NCBI GenBank assembly: GCA_012727745.1
Contig: JAAYGJ010000108.1
Span: forward strand, 1 to 12,364
Reading direction: 5' to 3'
DNA from: Clostridia bacterium
Lineage (GTDB): Bacteria; Bacillota; DSM-521; Neomoorellales; Neomoorellaceae
DNA: 12,364 nucleotides
Positions 6,784 through 12,364 of this stretch are shown here, piece by piece. A program made the position numbers and the translations under genes. Numbering within the stretch: position 1 is the first letter of the stretch; the number at the start of each line of letters is the position of its first letter. Under the pieces are notes generated by a model that was not told the DNA's origin, did not search any database, and saw only the letters and a program-made list of their open reading frames with translations.

Positions 6784-7998
6784 TTAAGCTTCGGCTGCAG
6801 CCCCGCTGTTAAGGGCAAGATGACGAGCAACAAAGCGTTCCATGCGGTTCATAGCCTCTATAAGATCGGCCAGAGAAGCGGCATAGGAACACCTGATAAA
6901 ACCTTCAGCACTGGCGCCAAAGGCATTGCCGGGTACAACTGCGACCTTTTCTTCTTGCAACAGTTTTTCAGCAAATTCAATCGAGCTTAGCCCTGTATGT
7001 TTAATAGAGGGAAAAACATAAAAAGCTCCCTGGGGTTCAAAGCATTCCAGCCCCATATCACGTAAACGCTTGACTACCAGCCGGCGCCGCTGGTTATATT
7101 GTTCGACCATATGCTTAGCATTTTCACGCCCGTAACGCAGGGCTTCCAGGGCGGCCATTTGGCTCATTATAGGAGCGCACAGGATGGTATACTGGTGTAT
7201 TTTTACCATTTGCGCCAGGAATTCTGGATGAGCAGCTACATAGCCAATACGCCAGCCAGTCATGGCAAAGGCTTTAGAAAAACCGTTAATTAAAATGGTT
7301 CTTTCCTGCATTCCCGGAATAGCTGCAAATGACAGAGGCGGCCCGTCGTAGCGCAATTCACTGTAGATTTCGTCGCTGATAACAAGCAAGTTGTACTTTT
7401 TGACCAGTGCGGCAATAGCATGCATAGTGTCAGTATCAAGGACGGCACCAGTGGGGTTATTGGGAAAACATAGTAACAAGACTTTAGTGCGGGGAGTAAT
7501 ATATGACTCCAACCGGGCTGCCGTTAGGGCGAAATTATCCTCCATTGTTGTCGGTACTGTTACAGGCACACCACCAGCTAGCCTTGTTACAGGCTGGTAG
7601 GCTACATAACAGGGCTCAGGAATTAACACCTCATCCCCCGGGTTAATAACTGTCCTTAGAGCCAAGTCAACAGCTTCACTGGCACCAATAGTAACTAAGA
7701 TTTGCTTCGACGGATCATATTCCAGGCCGAAGGTATCCAGCAAATAACTGGCAATAGCCTGGCGCAATTCCGGCATTCCGTAATTAGAAGTATACATGGT
7801 ATAGCCCTTTTCTAGGGAGTGGACACAGGCCTCCCGGATATGCCAGGGCGTAACAAAGTCAGGCTCCCCTACACCCAGGGAAATCACTCCCTTAGTGTTG
7901 GCTACCAGGTCAAAAAAGCGGCGTATGCCGGAAGGCGGTATGTTCTTTACTGTCGGAGAGATAAAACGTTTGGGGTCAAAGCCATGAGTGATAGTCAT
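6784..7998 (-). CDS. alaT: PLP-dependent aminotransferase, AlaT-like (class I/II)
   Basis: A 404-residue cytosolic fold-type I aminotransferase. The family marks are GVGEPDF (42-48), TIGASEAVDLAL (103-114), NNPTG (180-184), SDEIYSEL (208-215, with Asp209 facing the pyridine nitrogen), the Schiff-base lysine Lys242 in GFSKAFAMTGWRIGY, and Arg369 near the end for the substrate carboxylate. The fold alone would allow aspartate, aromatic or alanine specificity. The context favours alanine (pyruvate + glutamate to alanine + 2-oxoglutarate). It lies after an Lrp-family regulator, like B. subtilis alaR-alaT (yugG-yugH), and behind a T-box whose specifier reads GCC (Ala). Its ATG overlaps the regulator stop as ATGA, so the two are translationally coupled, with AGGTG 8 bases upstream. 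The symbol is by context and is not proven. Confidence 0.85.
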   Translation of the reverse strand: MTITHGFDPKRFISPTVKNIPPSGIRRFFDLVANTKGVISLGVGEPDFVTPWHIREACVHSLEKGYTMYTSNYGMPELRQAIASYLLDTFGLEYDPSKQILVTIGASEAVDLALRTVINPGDEVLIPEPCYVAYQPVTRLAGGVPVTVPTTMEDNFALTAARLESYITPRTKVLLLCFPNNPTGAVLDTDTMHAIAALVKKYNLLVISDEIYSELRYDGPPLSFAAIPGMQERTILINGFSKAFAMTGWRIGYVAAHPEFLAQMVKIHQYTILCAPIMSQMAALEALRYGRENAKHMVEQYNQRRRLVVKRLRDMGLECFEPQGAFYVFPSIKHTGLSSIEFAEKLLQEEKVAVVPGNAFGASAEGFIRCSYAASLADLIEAMNRMERFVARHLALNSGAAAEA

Positions 7999-8480
7999 GG
8001 TTGCAACACCTGCCTTCTGTCAGTTTCTTCGTCTGCAAAAATTACTCCGTCTTCTTTATATCTTTTGAGGATAAAATGGGTACGAGTGCTCTGGACGTGT
8101 TCAATGGTAGCTAGCTTTTGCGCTACAAAGTTGGCAACTTCTTTTAAGCTTTTGCCCTGTACCTGAACCGATAGATCATAGCTGCCAGAAATTAGGGAAA
8201 CTGATTTTACTTCTGGGTAGTGATAAAGACGTCTGGCTATTTCGTCAAACCCCACATCCCGCTGTGGAATTACTTTTACGTCAATTAAAGCTGATACTAC
8301 ATTGTCGTTGCCAACTTTTTCCCAGTTAATCATGGTATGATAGCCTAATATAACTTTTTCTTGTTCCATGGCACGGATCTCTTTGCTTACCTGCTCAACT
8401 GGTAAAGCCAGCATAACCGCTATTTCTTTAGCGGATAATTTAGCGTTATACTTTATGAGCTCGAGTATTTTTTTACGCAT
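7995..8480 (-). CDS. alaR: Lrp/AsnC-family transcription regulator, AlaR-like
   Basis: A 161-residue DNA-binding regulator. The N-terminal helix-turn-helix is at about 15-42 (LSAKEIAVMLALPVEQVSKE), followed by the GYHTMINWEKVG link. The RAM ligand-binding/oligomer domain is at about 62-140, with the typical GSYDLSVQV (99-107) and a final HFILKRYKEDG. Lrp proteins of this type bind amino acids and form dimers to octamers. ATG 8480 has GGGAGGA 5-6 bases upstream. It is the first gene after the T-box leader and overlaps the aminotransferase gene by 4 bases. By analogy with B. subtilis AlaR, it may activate or tune expression of its own operon in response to alanine; this is inference. Confidence 0.87.
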   Translation of the reverse strand: MRKKILELIKYNAKLSAKEIAVMLALPVEQVSKEIRAMEQEKVILGYHTMINWEKVGNDNVVSALIDVKVIPQRDVGFDEIARRLYHYPEVKSVSLISGSYDLSVQVQGKSLKEVANFVAQKLATIEHVQSTRTHFILKRYKEDGVIFADEETDRRQVLQP

Positions 8481-8527
8481 AGATATCCTCCCGGTTACTG
8501 TAATTGGTAACAGTCTGGCTAATATAT

Positions 8528-8558
8528 AAAAAACTCCCGTCCCTCAAGGGACGAGAGG
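8528..8558 (-). terminator. Intrinsic terminator of the T-box leader
   Basis: On the minus strand CTCTCGTCCC (8548-8557) pairs with GGGACGGGAG (8534-8543) around a TTGA loop, giving a 10-bp stem with one G-U pair, followed by six T (8528-8533). It immediately follows the T-box sequence, and its 5' arm is the part that the alternative antiterminator would take up. Transcription stops here when the cognate tRNA is charged. Confidence 0.92.
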
Positions 8559-8797
8559 TTTTCCCGCGGTACCACCCTAATTGGTCACTATAGACCCTGC
8601 TTTATGCTGCGCCGCTAAACTATTGACGCAGCCGGCCTTTAACGGGGCCAGCGTTCTACCTTTAGGCTGTTGCCTCCAGGTGACGGCTCCGGGGTGGCTT
8701 TAAACAGTTCTGCTACCGGGCTTCCATCATCCCCGGCTTGCTGTTAGCAGAAGGCTGTTTATTCTTCCCTTCCTTGCCTTTAGCTATAATAGAATTT
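8528..8797 (-). ncRNA. T-box riboswitch leader, probably tRNA-Ala (GCC specifier)
   Basis: The canonical T-box AGGGTGGTACCGCGG lies at 8564-8578 and is followed by the terminator at 8528-8558. Upstream is a Stem I that folds by eye: AAACAG (8755-8760) with CTGTTT (8702-8707), TTCTGCTA (8745-8752) with TAGCAGAA (8708-8715), and CCGGG (8732-8736) with CCCGG (8716-8720), capped by a loop with GATGATGGAAG resembling the GNUG region. Below the AAACAG stem, an internal loop has GAAGAAT on its 5' side and AAAGCCA on its 3' side; the codon before the conserved A is GCC (8696-8698), alanine. The TGGT of the T-box pairs with an ACCA acceptor end, so the discriminator would be A, as in tRNA-Ala. Further hairpins are seen at 8606-8632 and 8583-8596 (Stem III position). 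It controls alaR-alaT and probably the MBL gene: uncharged tRNA-Ala would favour read-through. Confidence 0.9.
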
Positions 8798-8802
8798 ATA
8801 CC

Positions 8803-8832
8803 ATTTTAGCATTGGCTTAACCTCTATGTCAA
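8803..8832 (-). promoter_or_regulatory. Promoter of the T-box / alaR-alaT operon
   Basis: A perfect -35 TTGACA (8827-8832) is followed by an 18-base spacer and TAAAAT (8803-8808, 5/6 to the -10) on the minus strand. Transcription should begin near 8797, just ahead of Stem I of the T-box. The -35 lies right beside the stop of the upstream unknown gene, so the operon has its own start. Confidence 0.65.
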
Positions 8833-8839
8833 TATGCGA

Positions 8840-9808
8840 TTAGGGACGCTGCTGCCAGAGAGCTTCCCTGCGCAGGCGCCGGGCCAGGAAAATGGGATTT
8901 ACCAGTTCCCCTGCAGTAATCAATCTCAAACAAATACCTTTACGGCGGCAGAAGAAATCATAACGCCAGTCTTGACAACTCTCTGCCAATTGAAAACCTA
9001 GCTGTAAACGGGGCAGGAAAAAGGCGATATTGCCATATGGAGTAGGATAATCGGCAATAAGCTCTTCTCCCGGGTAGGCTTGCAACAGAGCCAGGCGTAA
9101 GTTCTCCAGCTTGCCATTGTCTGCTTCACTTGTACCTACTGCCCTGTCCTCTGTTTCCGCTTCCGGTTCTGTGACCTGAGCCGTGTCAACTTCCGGGACT
9201 GCAGGAATCTCCGGCGAGGAAATGCTTAAGGGTTCAGGAACGTCGCCAGGCGCAGCAGCATACCCCGCAGCTGCTGTTTCTAATTCTTCCCTTTGTTCCT
9301 GCAGGGAGATATACTGTTGTTCTGCAGGAGGGCTGGTTGTCGTCTCCGGGACAGTAGTAGACAGGGTTGCTTCTGCAGCAATTATGTCCTCTGAAGCGAC
9401 CTGTTCAAGGTCTTCGCTATCATCATAAAGATCGTCTTCTAAGGAAGCCGAAGCAGCTGCCTGTTTGCTTTGCTTCTCTTCTGCAACTTTATTGTCTAAG
9501 GATTTAAGATAACTGGCCACGCCTTCAGTAATGACGTAATTAATATCCTCAGCAAAATTACCAAAGCTTTGCAGTATACGCCGGTCAGGCAACCGTTGGC
9601 TGATTAATTGTTCCAATAACGCCCGGAGATGTTGTTCCTGGCCTTCAAGTATTTCCATTAGCGAATCACCCATTTCATGTACCAGGGCAACGCAACTTGC
9701 TAATTGTTCTTCCCGGCCAGGTTCATCTTTAAGGCTTACCGACAGAGCCTTCTGGATAAGTTCATCCACCTGCTGTAGGATTTTATTTTCCAGCCGGCTA
9801 TTACGCAT
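8840..9808 (-). CDS. Unrecognised protein: helical N-terminus, acidic linker, possible decayed nuclease-fold C-terminus
   Basis: 322 residues with ATG at 9808 and AGGGGGTGG 6 bases upstream. Three parts can be seen. Residues 1-108 are helical with heptad-like charged and hydrophobic spacing, likely a coiled coil or bundle. Residues 109-232 are low-complexity, rich in Glu, Ala, Pro, Ser and Thr, probably disordered. Residues 233-315 form a compact mixed domain: LLQAYPGEELIADYP, GNIAFFLPRLQLGFQLAES, a YDFFCRRKGI helix, LRLITAGELVNP, then a closing Arg-rich helix. The order of elements recalls the PD-(D/E)XK / Vsr-like (DUF559-type) endonuclease fold, but the expected acidic residues are Ala262 and Gln273, so it would be inactive. 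This is pattern matching by eye only. There is no signal peptide. It follows metF behind a terminator and has no clear promoter of its own. Confidence 0.7.
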   Translation of the reverse strand: MRNSRLENKILQQVDELIQKALSVSLKDEPGREEQLASCVALVHEMGDSLMEILEGQEQHLRALLEQLISQRLPDRRILQSFGNFAEDINYVITEGVASYLKSLDNKVAEEKQSKQAAASASLEDDLYDDSEDLEQVASEDIIAAEATLSTTVPETTTSPPAEQQYISLQEQREELETAAAGYAAAPGDVPEPLSISSPEIPAVPEVDTAQVTEPEAETEDRAVGTSEADNGKLENLRLALLQAYPGEELIADYPTPYGNIAFFLPRLQLGFQLAESCQDWRYDFFCRRKGICLRLITAGELVNPIFLARRLRREALWQQRP

Positions 9809-9864
9809 TAATTTCCACCCCCTGGCTGCTATATTACTCCTACCAGTATATGCAGGGGTACATC

Positions 9865-9906
9865 AAAAAAGAACAGGTAGCAGCAAAACCGCACCTGCTC
9901 TTTTTT
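9865..9906 (-). terminator. Intrinsic terminator after metF
   Basis: On the minus strand GAGCAGGT (9893-9900) pairs with ACCTGTTC (9871-9878; one G-U pair), around a 14-base loop, followed by six T (9865-9870). The A and T runs on the two flanks also pair, so the stem can lengthen. On the plus strand the same stem has an A-C mismatch, so it works better for metF, which ends 17 bases upstream at 9923. Confidence 0.88.
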
Positions 9907-9922
9907 GCTTTTTCAGGTAAAA

Positions 9923-10843
9923 TTATAATTGAGGGCGGGGGTATAGACCAGCTTCTCGGACAATAGTTGGTATAATATCTTCCCACATTACCGCCATGAT
10001 ATGGACGCCGGCAACTCCTTCAATAGTTTTCAAGTGTTTGATTTGTTCGACACAGATAGCGACTCCTTCGGCTTTAGGGTCAGAAGCTTGTTCGATGCGG
10101 TTTATGATTGCCTCCGGAACAATCATACCTGCCACCGACTTTTGCATATACCTGGCAGCCCGGGCTGATTTTATCGGCATTACCCCGGCAATGATATGGG
10201 CCTTTTTATGCAAATCCCGTTCTCTTACCATGGCCATAAAGCGTTCGAAACGATCCATATCAAATATCGCCTGGGTCTGGATAAAGTCAGCGCCGGCATT
10301 AATCTTTTTTTCCAGGCGTATGACTCGAAATTCAAATGGATCGGCAAAGGGATTGGCGGCAGCACCAATGAAAAAACGGGGCTCATTACTTTTAAGTTCT
10401 TCGCCGCAAGAAAACCTTTTTTCGTCCCTTAAATCTTTAACAATCTTAATAAGCTGCAGTGAGTCTACATCGTAGACGTTTTTGGCAGCCGGGTGGTTGC
10501 CAAATGACTGGTGGTCACCGGATAAACAGAGTACGTTTTTTATACCCAGGCTATAGGCGCCCAGCAAGTCGCTCTGCAGGGCAATGCGGTTACGATCGCG
10601 GGTAGTCATCTGGATTATAGGTTCGCCGCCAGCCTGGAGGACGTGCACCCCCGCGGCAATACTTGACAGGCGAACGATGGCTGTCTGGTTATCAGTAAGA
10701 TTTAAAGCATCTACATAATCTTTGAGCATGACAGTGTGCTCTATAATTTCTTCCGCATTGGCATGTTTTGGCGGTCCTACTTCGCCGCTTACCACGAAGT
10801 GTCCCTGAGAGAGAATTTTTTCCAACTTACTTGCCGTTTTCAA
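9923..10843 (-). CDS. metF: Methylenetetrahydrofolate reductase, MetF subunit
   Basis: A 306-residue TIM-barrel reductase that converts methylene-THF to methyl-THF in the methyl branch of the Wood-Ljungdahl pathway. Visible family marks are SGEVGPP (19-25, with the catalytic Glu21), LCLSGDH (105-111, Asp110), IGAAANPF (159-166), ADFIQTQAIFD (185-195) and GVMPIKS (220-226). The frame is open to an ATG at 10903, but those first 20 codons would lie over metV and have no MetF character. A TTG at 10843 overlaps the metV stop as TTGA, has GAGAGG about 12 bases upstream, and gives the normal MetF length, so it is preferred. It is the last gene of the hdrA-mvhD-metV-metF block and is followed by a strong terminator. 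In Moorella, MetF works in a complex with MetV and the Hdr/MvhD proteins. Confidence 0.92.
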   Translation of the reverse strand: MKTASKLEKILSQGHFVVSGEVGPPKHANAEEIIEHTVMLKDYVDALNLTDNQTAIVRLSSIAAGVHVLQAGGEPIIQMTTRDRNRIALQSDLLGAYSLGIKNVLCLSGDHQSFGNHPAAKNVYDVDSLQLIKIVKDLRDEKRFSCGEELKSNEPRFFIGAAANPFADPFEFRVIRLEKKINAGADFIQTQAIFDMDRFERFMAMVRERDLHKKAHIIAGVMPIKSARAARYMQKSVAGMIVPEAIINRIEQASDPKAEGVAICVEQIKHLKTIEGVAGVHIMAVMWEDIIPTIVREAGLYPRPQL

Positions 10844-11511
10844 TCCAGCTTCACATCCTCTCGTACAACTTTGCGGGGACCGCCGTCGCGGGATTGGGAC
10901 CAATCTTTAAGAGGTTCTAGCTCCAGTAACAAATCAAGCTTGTCCAGGGCCTGCAGGCGATCATAAATTAACTGCCAGGCACAGGGAGTATCAGGGTTGA
11001 TCTCGCATTTACCATTCTGGGAGCCGCCGCAGGGACCGTTTAAGATACTCTTAGAACAGCGGATTATCGGGCATATTCCTCCTGTTTTGTAGAGGATACA
11101 TTCACCGCAAAGGCCGCACCGTTCTTCCCAGACACCGTGTTCAACAGTGCCTCCAGCAAATTTGGTATTCAGGGCTGGCACAACCCATTTCTGGTACCGT
11201 TCCGCTAGAAATTGCACCCCCACGCCGCAGGCCAGTGAAACAATACAATCAATGTCTTCAGTGAGATGGTTGGCCAGCATTTCCACATACTCCGGATCAC
11301 ACTGGCGAGTTAATGTTACTTCTATGGTTTCCAGAGGGTTGCCTTCCACCTGTCTTAGCATCCGTAGTTCAGAAGCCAGAATCCCTGTTTCCTTCTCTCC
11401 TCCGGCCAGACAGACACTGACGCAACCGCCACAGCCTACCAGCAGAATTTTCCGTGCATTTTTAATGAGAGCGGCAATCTCTGCCAGGGGTTTGCTTTCC
11501 GCAATAATCAT
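10840..11511 (-). CDS. metV: MetV, Cys-rich partner subunit of methylenetetrahydrofolate reductase
   Basis: 223 residues matching the MTHFR C-terminal / MetV family. It is rich in cysteines that can hold iron-sulfur and/or zinc: GCGGCVSVC (26-34), Cys71, Cys89, Cys95, and the dense cluster ERCGLCGECILYKTGGICP (130-148) followed by Cys152, NGPCGG (158-163), Cys169 and Cys177. MetV links MetF to the electron-transfer proteins of the acetogen complex. ATG 11511 has AGGTG 7 bases upstream. It starts 16 bases after mvhD and overlaps metF by 4 bases, which suggests coupled translation at fixed stoichiometry. Base and codon use look like the neighbours. Confidence 0.9.
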   Translation of the reverse strand: MIIAESKPLAEIAALIKNARKILLVGCGGCVSVCLAGGEKETGILASELRMLRQVEGNPLETIEVTLTRQCDPEYVEMLANHLTEDIDCIVSLACGVGVQFLAERYQKWVVPALNTKFAGGTVEHGVWEERCGLCGECILYKTGGICPIIRCSKSILNGPCGGSQNGKCEINPDTPCAWQLIYDRLQALDKLDLLLELEPLKDWSQSRDGGPRKVVREDVKLD

Positions 11512-11527
11512 CCCTTTTCACCTGCTT

Positions 11528-11980
11528 TCATGTATTCTCTAGCCTAGCGGCGGCGCCTGGTAAGCAATTGTTTGCTTTTACAGGACTGGGACCTAGTTTG
11601 CGGATACGTTCAGTAAACTCCCGGGCGATTTCGGCAAAGCGTGGTCCCATGGCTGCCGAAAGATTATACATCTCCAGGCGTTCGCCACCGATACCTATTT
11701 CATCTAAAATTTTTTTAATTTTGTTTACCCGGCGTTTGGCACGGTAATTGCCTTTGAGAAAATGGCAGTCGCCTTCCAGACAGCCTAACACATAAACTCC
11801 ATCAGCTCCTTGCTCAAAAGCCTCCAACAATACCCGCTCATCGGTCTTACCGGAACAGGGCATTTCTATAATGCGGATATTGGCCGGGTACTGCAGGCGC
11901 ATAGAACCGGCCAGGTCGGCCGCCGAATAGGCACAGTAAAAGCAACAAAAAGCGATGATTTGCGGTTCAAAATTGTTCAT
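11528..11980 (-). CDS. mvhD: MvhD/FrhD-type iron-sulfur electron-transfer subunit
   Basis: A 150-residue protein of the MvhD (methyl-viologen-reducing hydrogenase delta subunit) family, which carries a [2Fe-2S] cluster and passes electrons between HdrA and its partner. The marks are FCCFYCAYSAAD (11-22), MPCSGKTD (40-47) and LGCLEGDCHFLKGN (65-78), giving Cys12, 13, 16, 42, 67 and 72. It ends in a helical, basic C-terminus. ATG 11980 has GAAGGTG 6 bases upstream, inside the end of hdrA, and only 3 bases separate it from the hdrA stop. No hydrogenase gene is present in the window. Here it most likely joins HdrA to MetV-MetF, as in M. thermoacetica. Confidence 0.92.
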   Translation of the reverse strand: MNNFEPQIIAFCCFYCAYSAADLAGSMRLQYPANIRIIEMPCSGKTDERVLLEAFEQGADGVYVLGCLEGDCHFLKGNYRAKRRVNKIKKILDEIGIGGERLEMYNLSAAMGPRFAEIAREFTERIRKLGPSPVKANNCLPGAAARLENT

Positions 11981-11983
11981 TAG

Positions 11984-12364
11984 CTACACCTTCCCAAACA
12001 GGCCGGCTACTTTGGCCAGTAGCTGGTCATCCTCATAGAACTGCAACTGGATTGCCTTGGCCGGGCATTCGCCGGCACAGGTGCCGCAGCCCATACACTG
12101 GACCGCATTGATTTCAGCTACATTACGCTCGTTAATACGGGGCACGTTAAAGGGACAGACGCGCACGCAGGTTAAACAGGCGGCACACTTTTCTTCCTCC
12201 ACCATGGCTATTACCCCGCCAACCATTAAGTTTTGCCTGGCGAGGATAGTACAGGCGCGGGCCACCGCTCCTTCTGCCTGGGCCATTGCCTCCCGGGCAA
12301 ATTTGGGAGCATGACCGGCACCGCAGAGGAAAATGCCGGCTGAAGGGAAATCAACAGGTGCCAG
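11984..12364 (-). CDS. hdrA: Heterodisulfide reductase-like subunit A (HdrA), C-terminal part, cut by window edge
   Basis: The frame is open to the last base of the window, giving the final 126 residues; the ATG at 12286 is internal and not the start. The segment GIFLCGAGHAPKFARE (about 11-26 of the visible part) corresponds to the end of the flavin-binding region of HdrA. It is followed by two [4Fe-4S] ferredoxin motifs, CAACLTCVRVCP and CMGCGTCAGECP. HdrA is the FAD/Fe-S core of heterodisulfide-reductase-type complexes and can bifurcate electrons. With mvhD, metV and metF directly downstream, it is expected to feed or draw electrons at methylene-THF reduction. The upstream hdrB and hdrC of the Moorella order would lie beyond the window. 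Confidence 0.9.
   Translation of the reverse strand: MAPVDFPSAGIFLCGAGHAPKFAREAMAQAEGAVARACTILARQNLMVGGVIAMVEEEKCAACLTCVRVCPFNVPRINERNVAEINAVQCMGCGTCAGECPAKAIQLQFYEDDQLLAKVAGLFGKV

Noticed and set aside
8702..8707. CTG (Leu) as the T-box specifier in place of GCC
   Set aside because: CTGTTT is fully paired with AAACAG in the Stem I helix, so it is not exposed. The unpaired GCC followed by A sits where the specifier is expected. The assignment still needs a covariance fold.
9996..10475. 159-codon plus-strand open frame opposite metF
   Set aside because: It is antisense to the well-supported metF frame and shows no domain pattern; the composition follows from the MetF codons.
10844..10903. 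N-terminal 20-codon extension of metF beginning at ATG 10903
   Set aside because: It lies entirely over the 3' end of metV in another frame, has no MetF character and would make the protein longer than usual. The TTG at 10843 overlapping the metV stop is a better start.
1..12364. CRISPR arrays, tRNA or rRNA genes, phage or transposon remnants
   Set aside because: No regularly spaced repeats, no rRNA-like stretch, no cloverleaf I could support, and no integrase or transposase frame was found.

Overview
The window looks like the chromosome of an anaerobic, low-to-moderate-GC Firmicute of the Moorella / Thermoanaerobacterales type, probably an acetogen or a relative that runs the Wood-Ljungdahl pathway. 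The evidence is the right-end block, read on the minus strand as hdrA (cut by the window edge) - mvhD - metV - metF. This is the order known for the electron-transferring methylenetetrahydrofolate reductase cluster of Moorella thermoacetica. Other Firmicute marks are a T-box leader, a DnaD/DnaC-type helicase-loading pair, an Asp23-family domain, strong Shine-Dalgarno sequences and TTG starts. I saw no insertion sequence, tRNA, rRNA or CRISPR array.

Layout from left to right. (1) 1-2510, minus strand: a ferrous-iron operon feoA - feoB. A 50-codon Cys-rich ORF (105-257) follows feoB by 30 bases. A Fur-box-like sequence lies exactly between the -35 and -10 of the feoA promoter. A possible promoter for a gene off the left edge lies at 37-66. 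(2) 2550-4176, minus: dnaD-like and dnaC-like helicase-loader genes; both reading frames run upstream of the better-supported starts. (3) 4261-5140, plus: the only plus-strand gene, a P-loop NTPase fused to an Asp23/Gls24-family domain, divergent from dnaD. (4) 5144-8832, minus: a T-box leader followed by an Lrp-family regulator (alaR-like), an aminotransferase (alaT-like) and, 26 bases further, a metallo-beta-lactamase/beta-CASP ribonuclease-type protein that converges with the P-loop gene, leaving only 3 bases between the two stops. The T-box specifier reads best as GCC (Ala), which fits an alanine transaminase operon. (5) 8840-9808, minus: an unrecognised protein with a helical N-terminus, a long acidic linker and a C-terminal domain that may be a decayed PD-(D/E)XK nuclease fold. 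(6) 9865-12364, minus: the hdrA-mvhD-metV-metF block, closed by a clear intrinsic terminator.

Functional picture. MetF/MetV reduce methylene-THF, and HdrA/MvhD supply the flavin/iron-sulfur electron path. FeoAB imports the Fe2+ such a metabolism needs. The alanine operon is expected to switch on when tRNA-Ala is uncharged. The most interesting points are the Ala T-box over a regulator-aminotransferase-RNase operon, the small Cys-rich gene after feoB, the P-loop/Asp23 fusion, and the orphan protein beside metF. All coordinates were read by eye; no database search or folding program was run.
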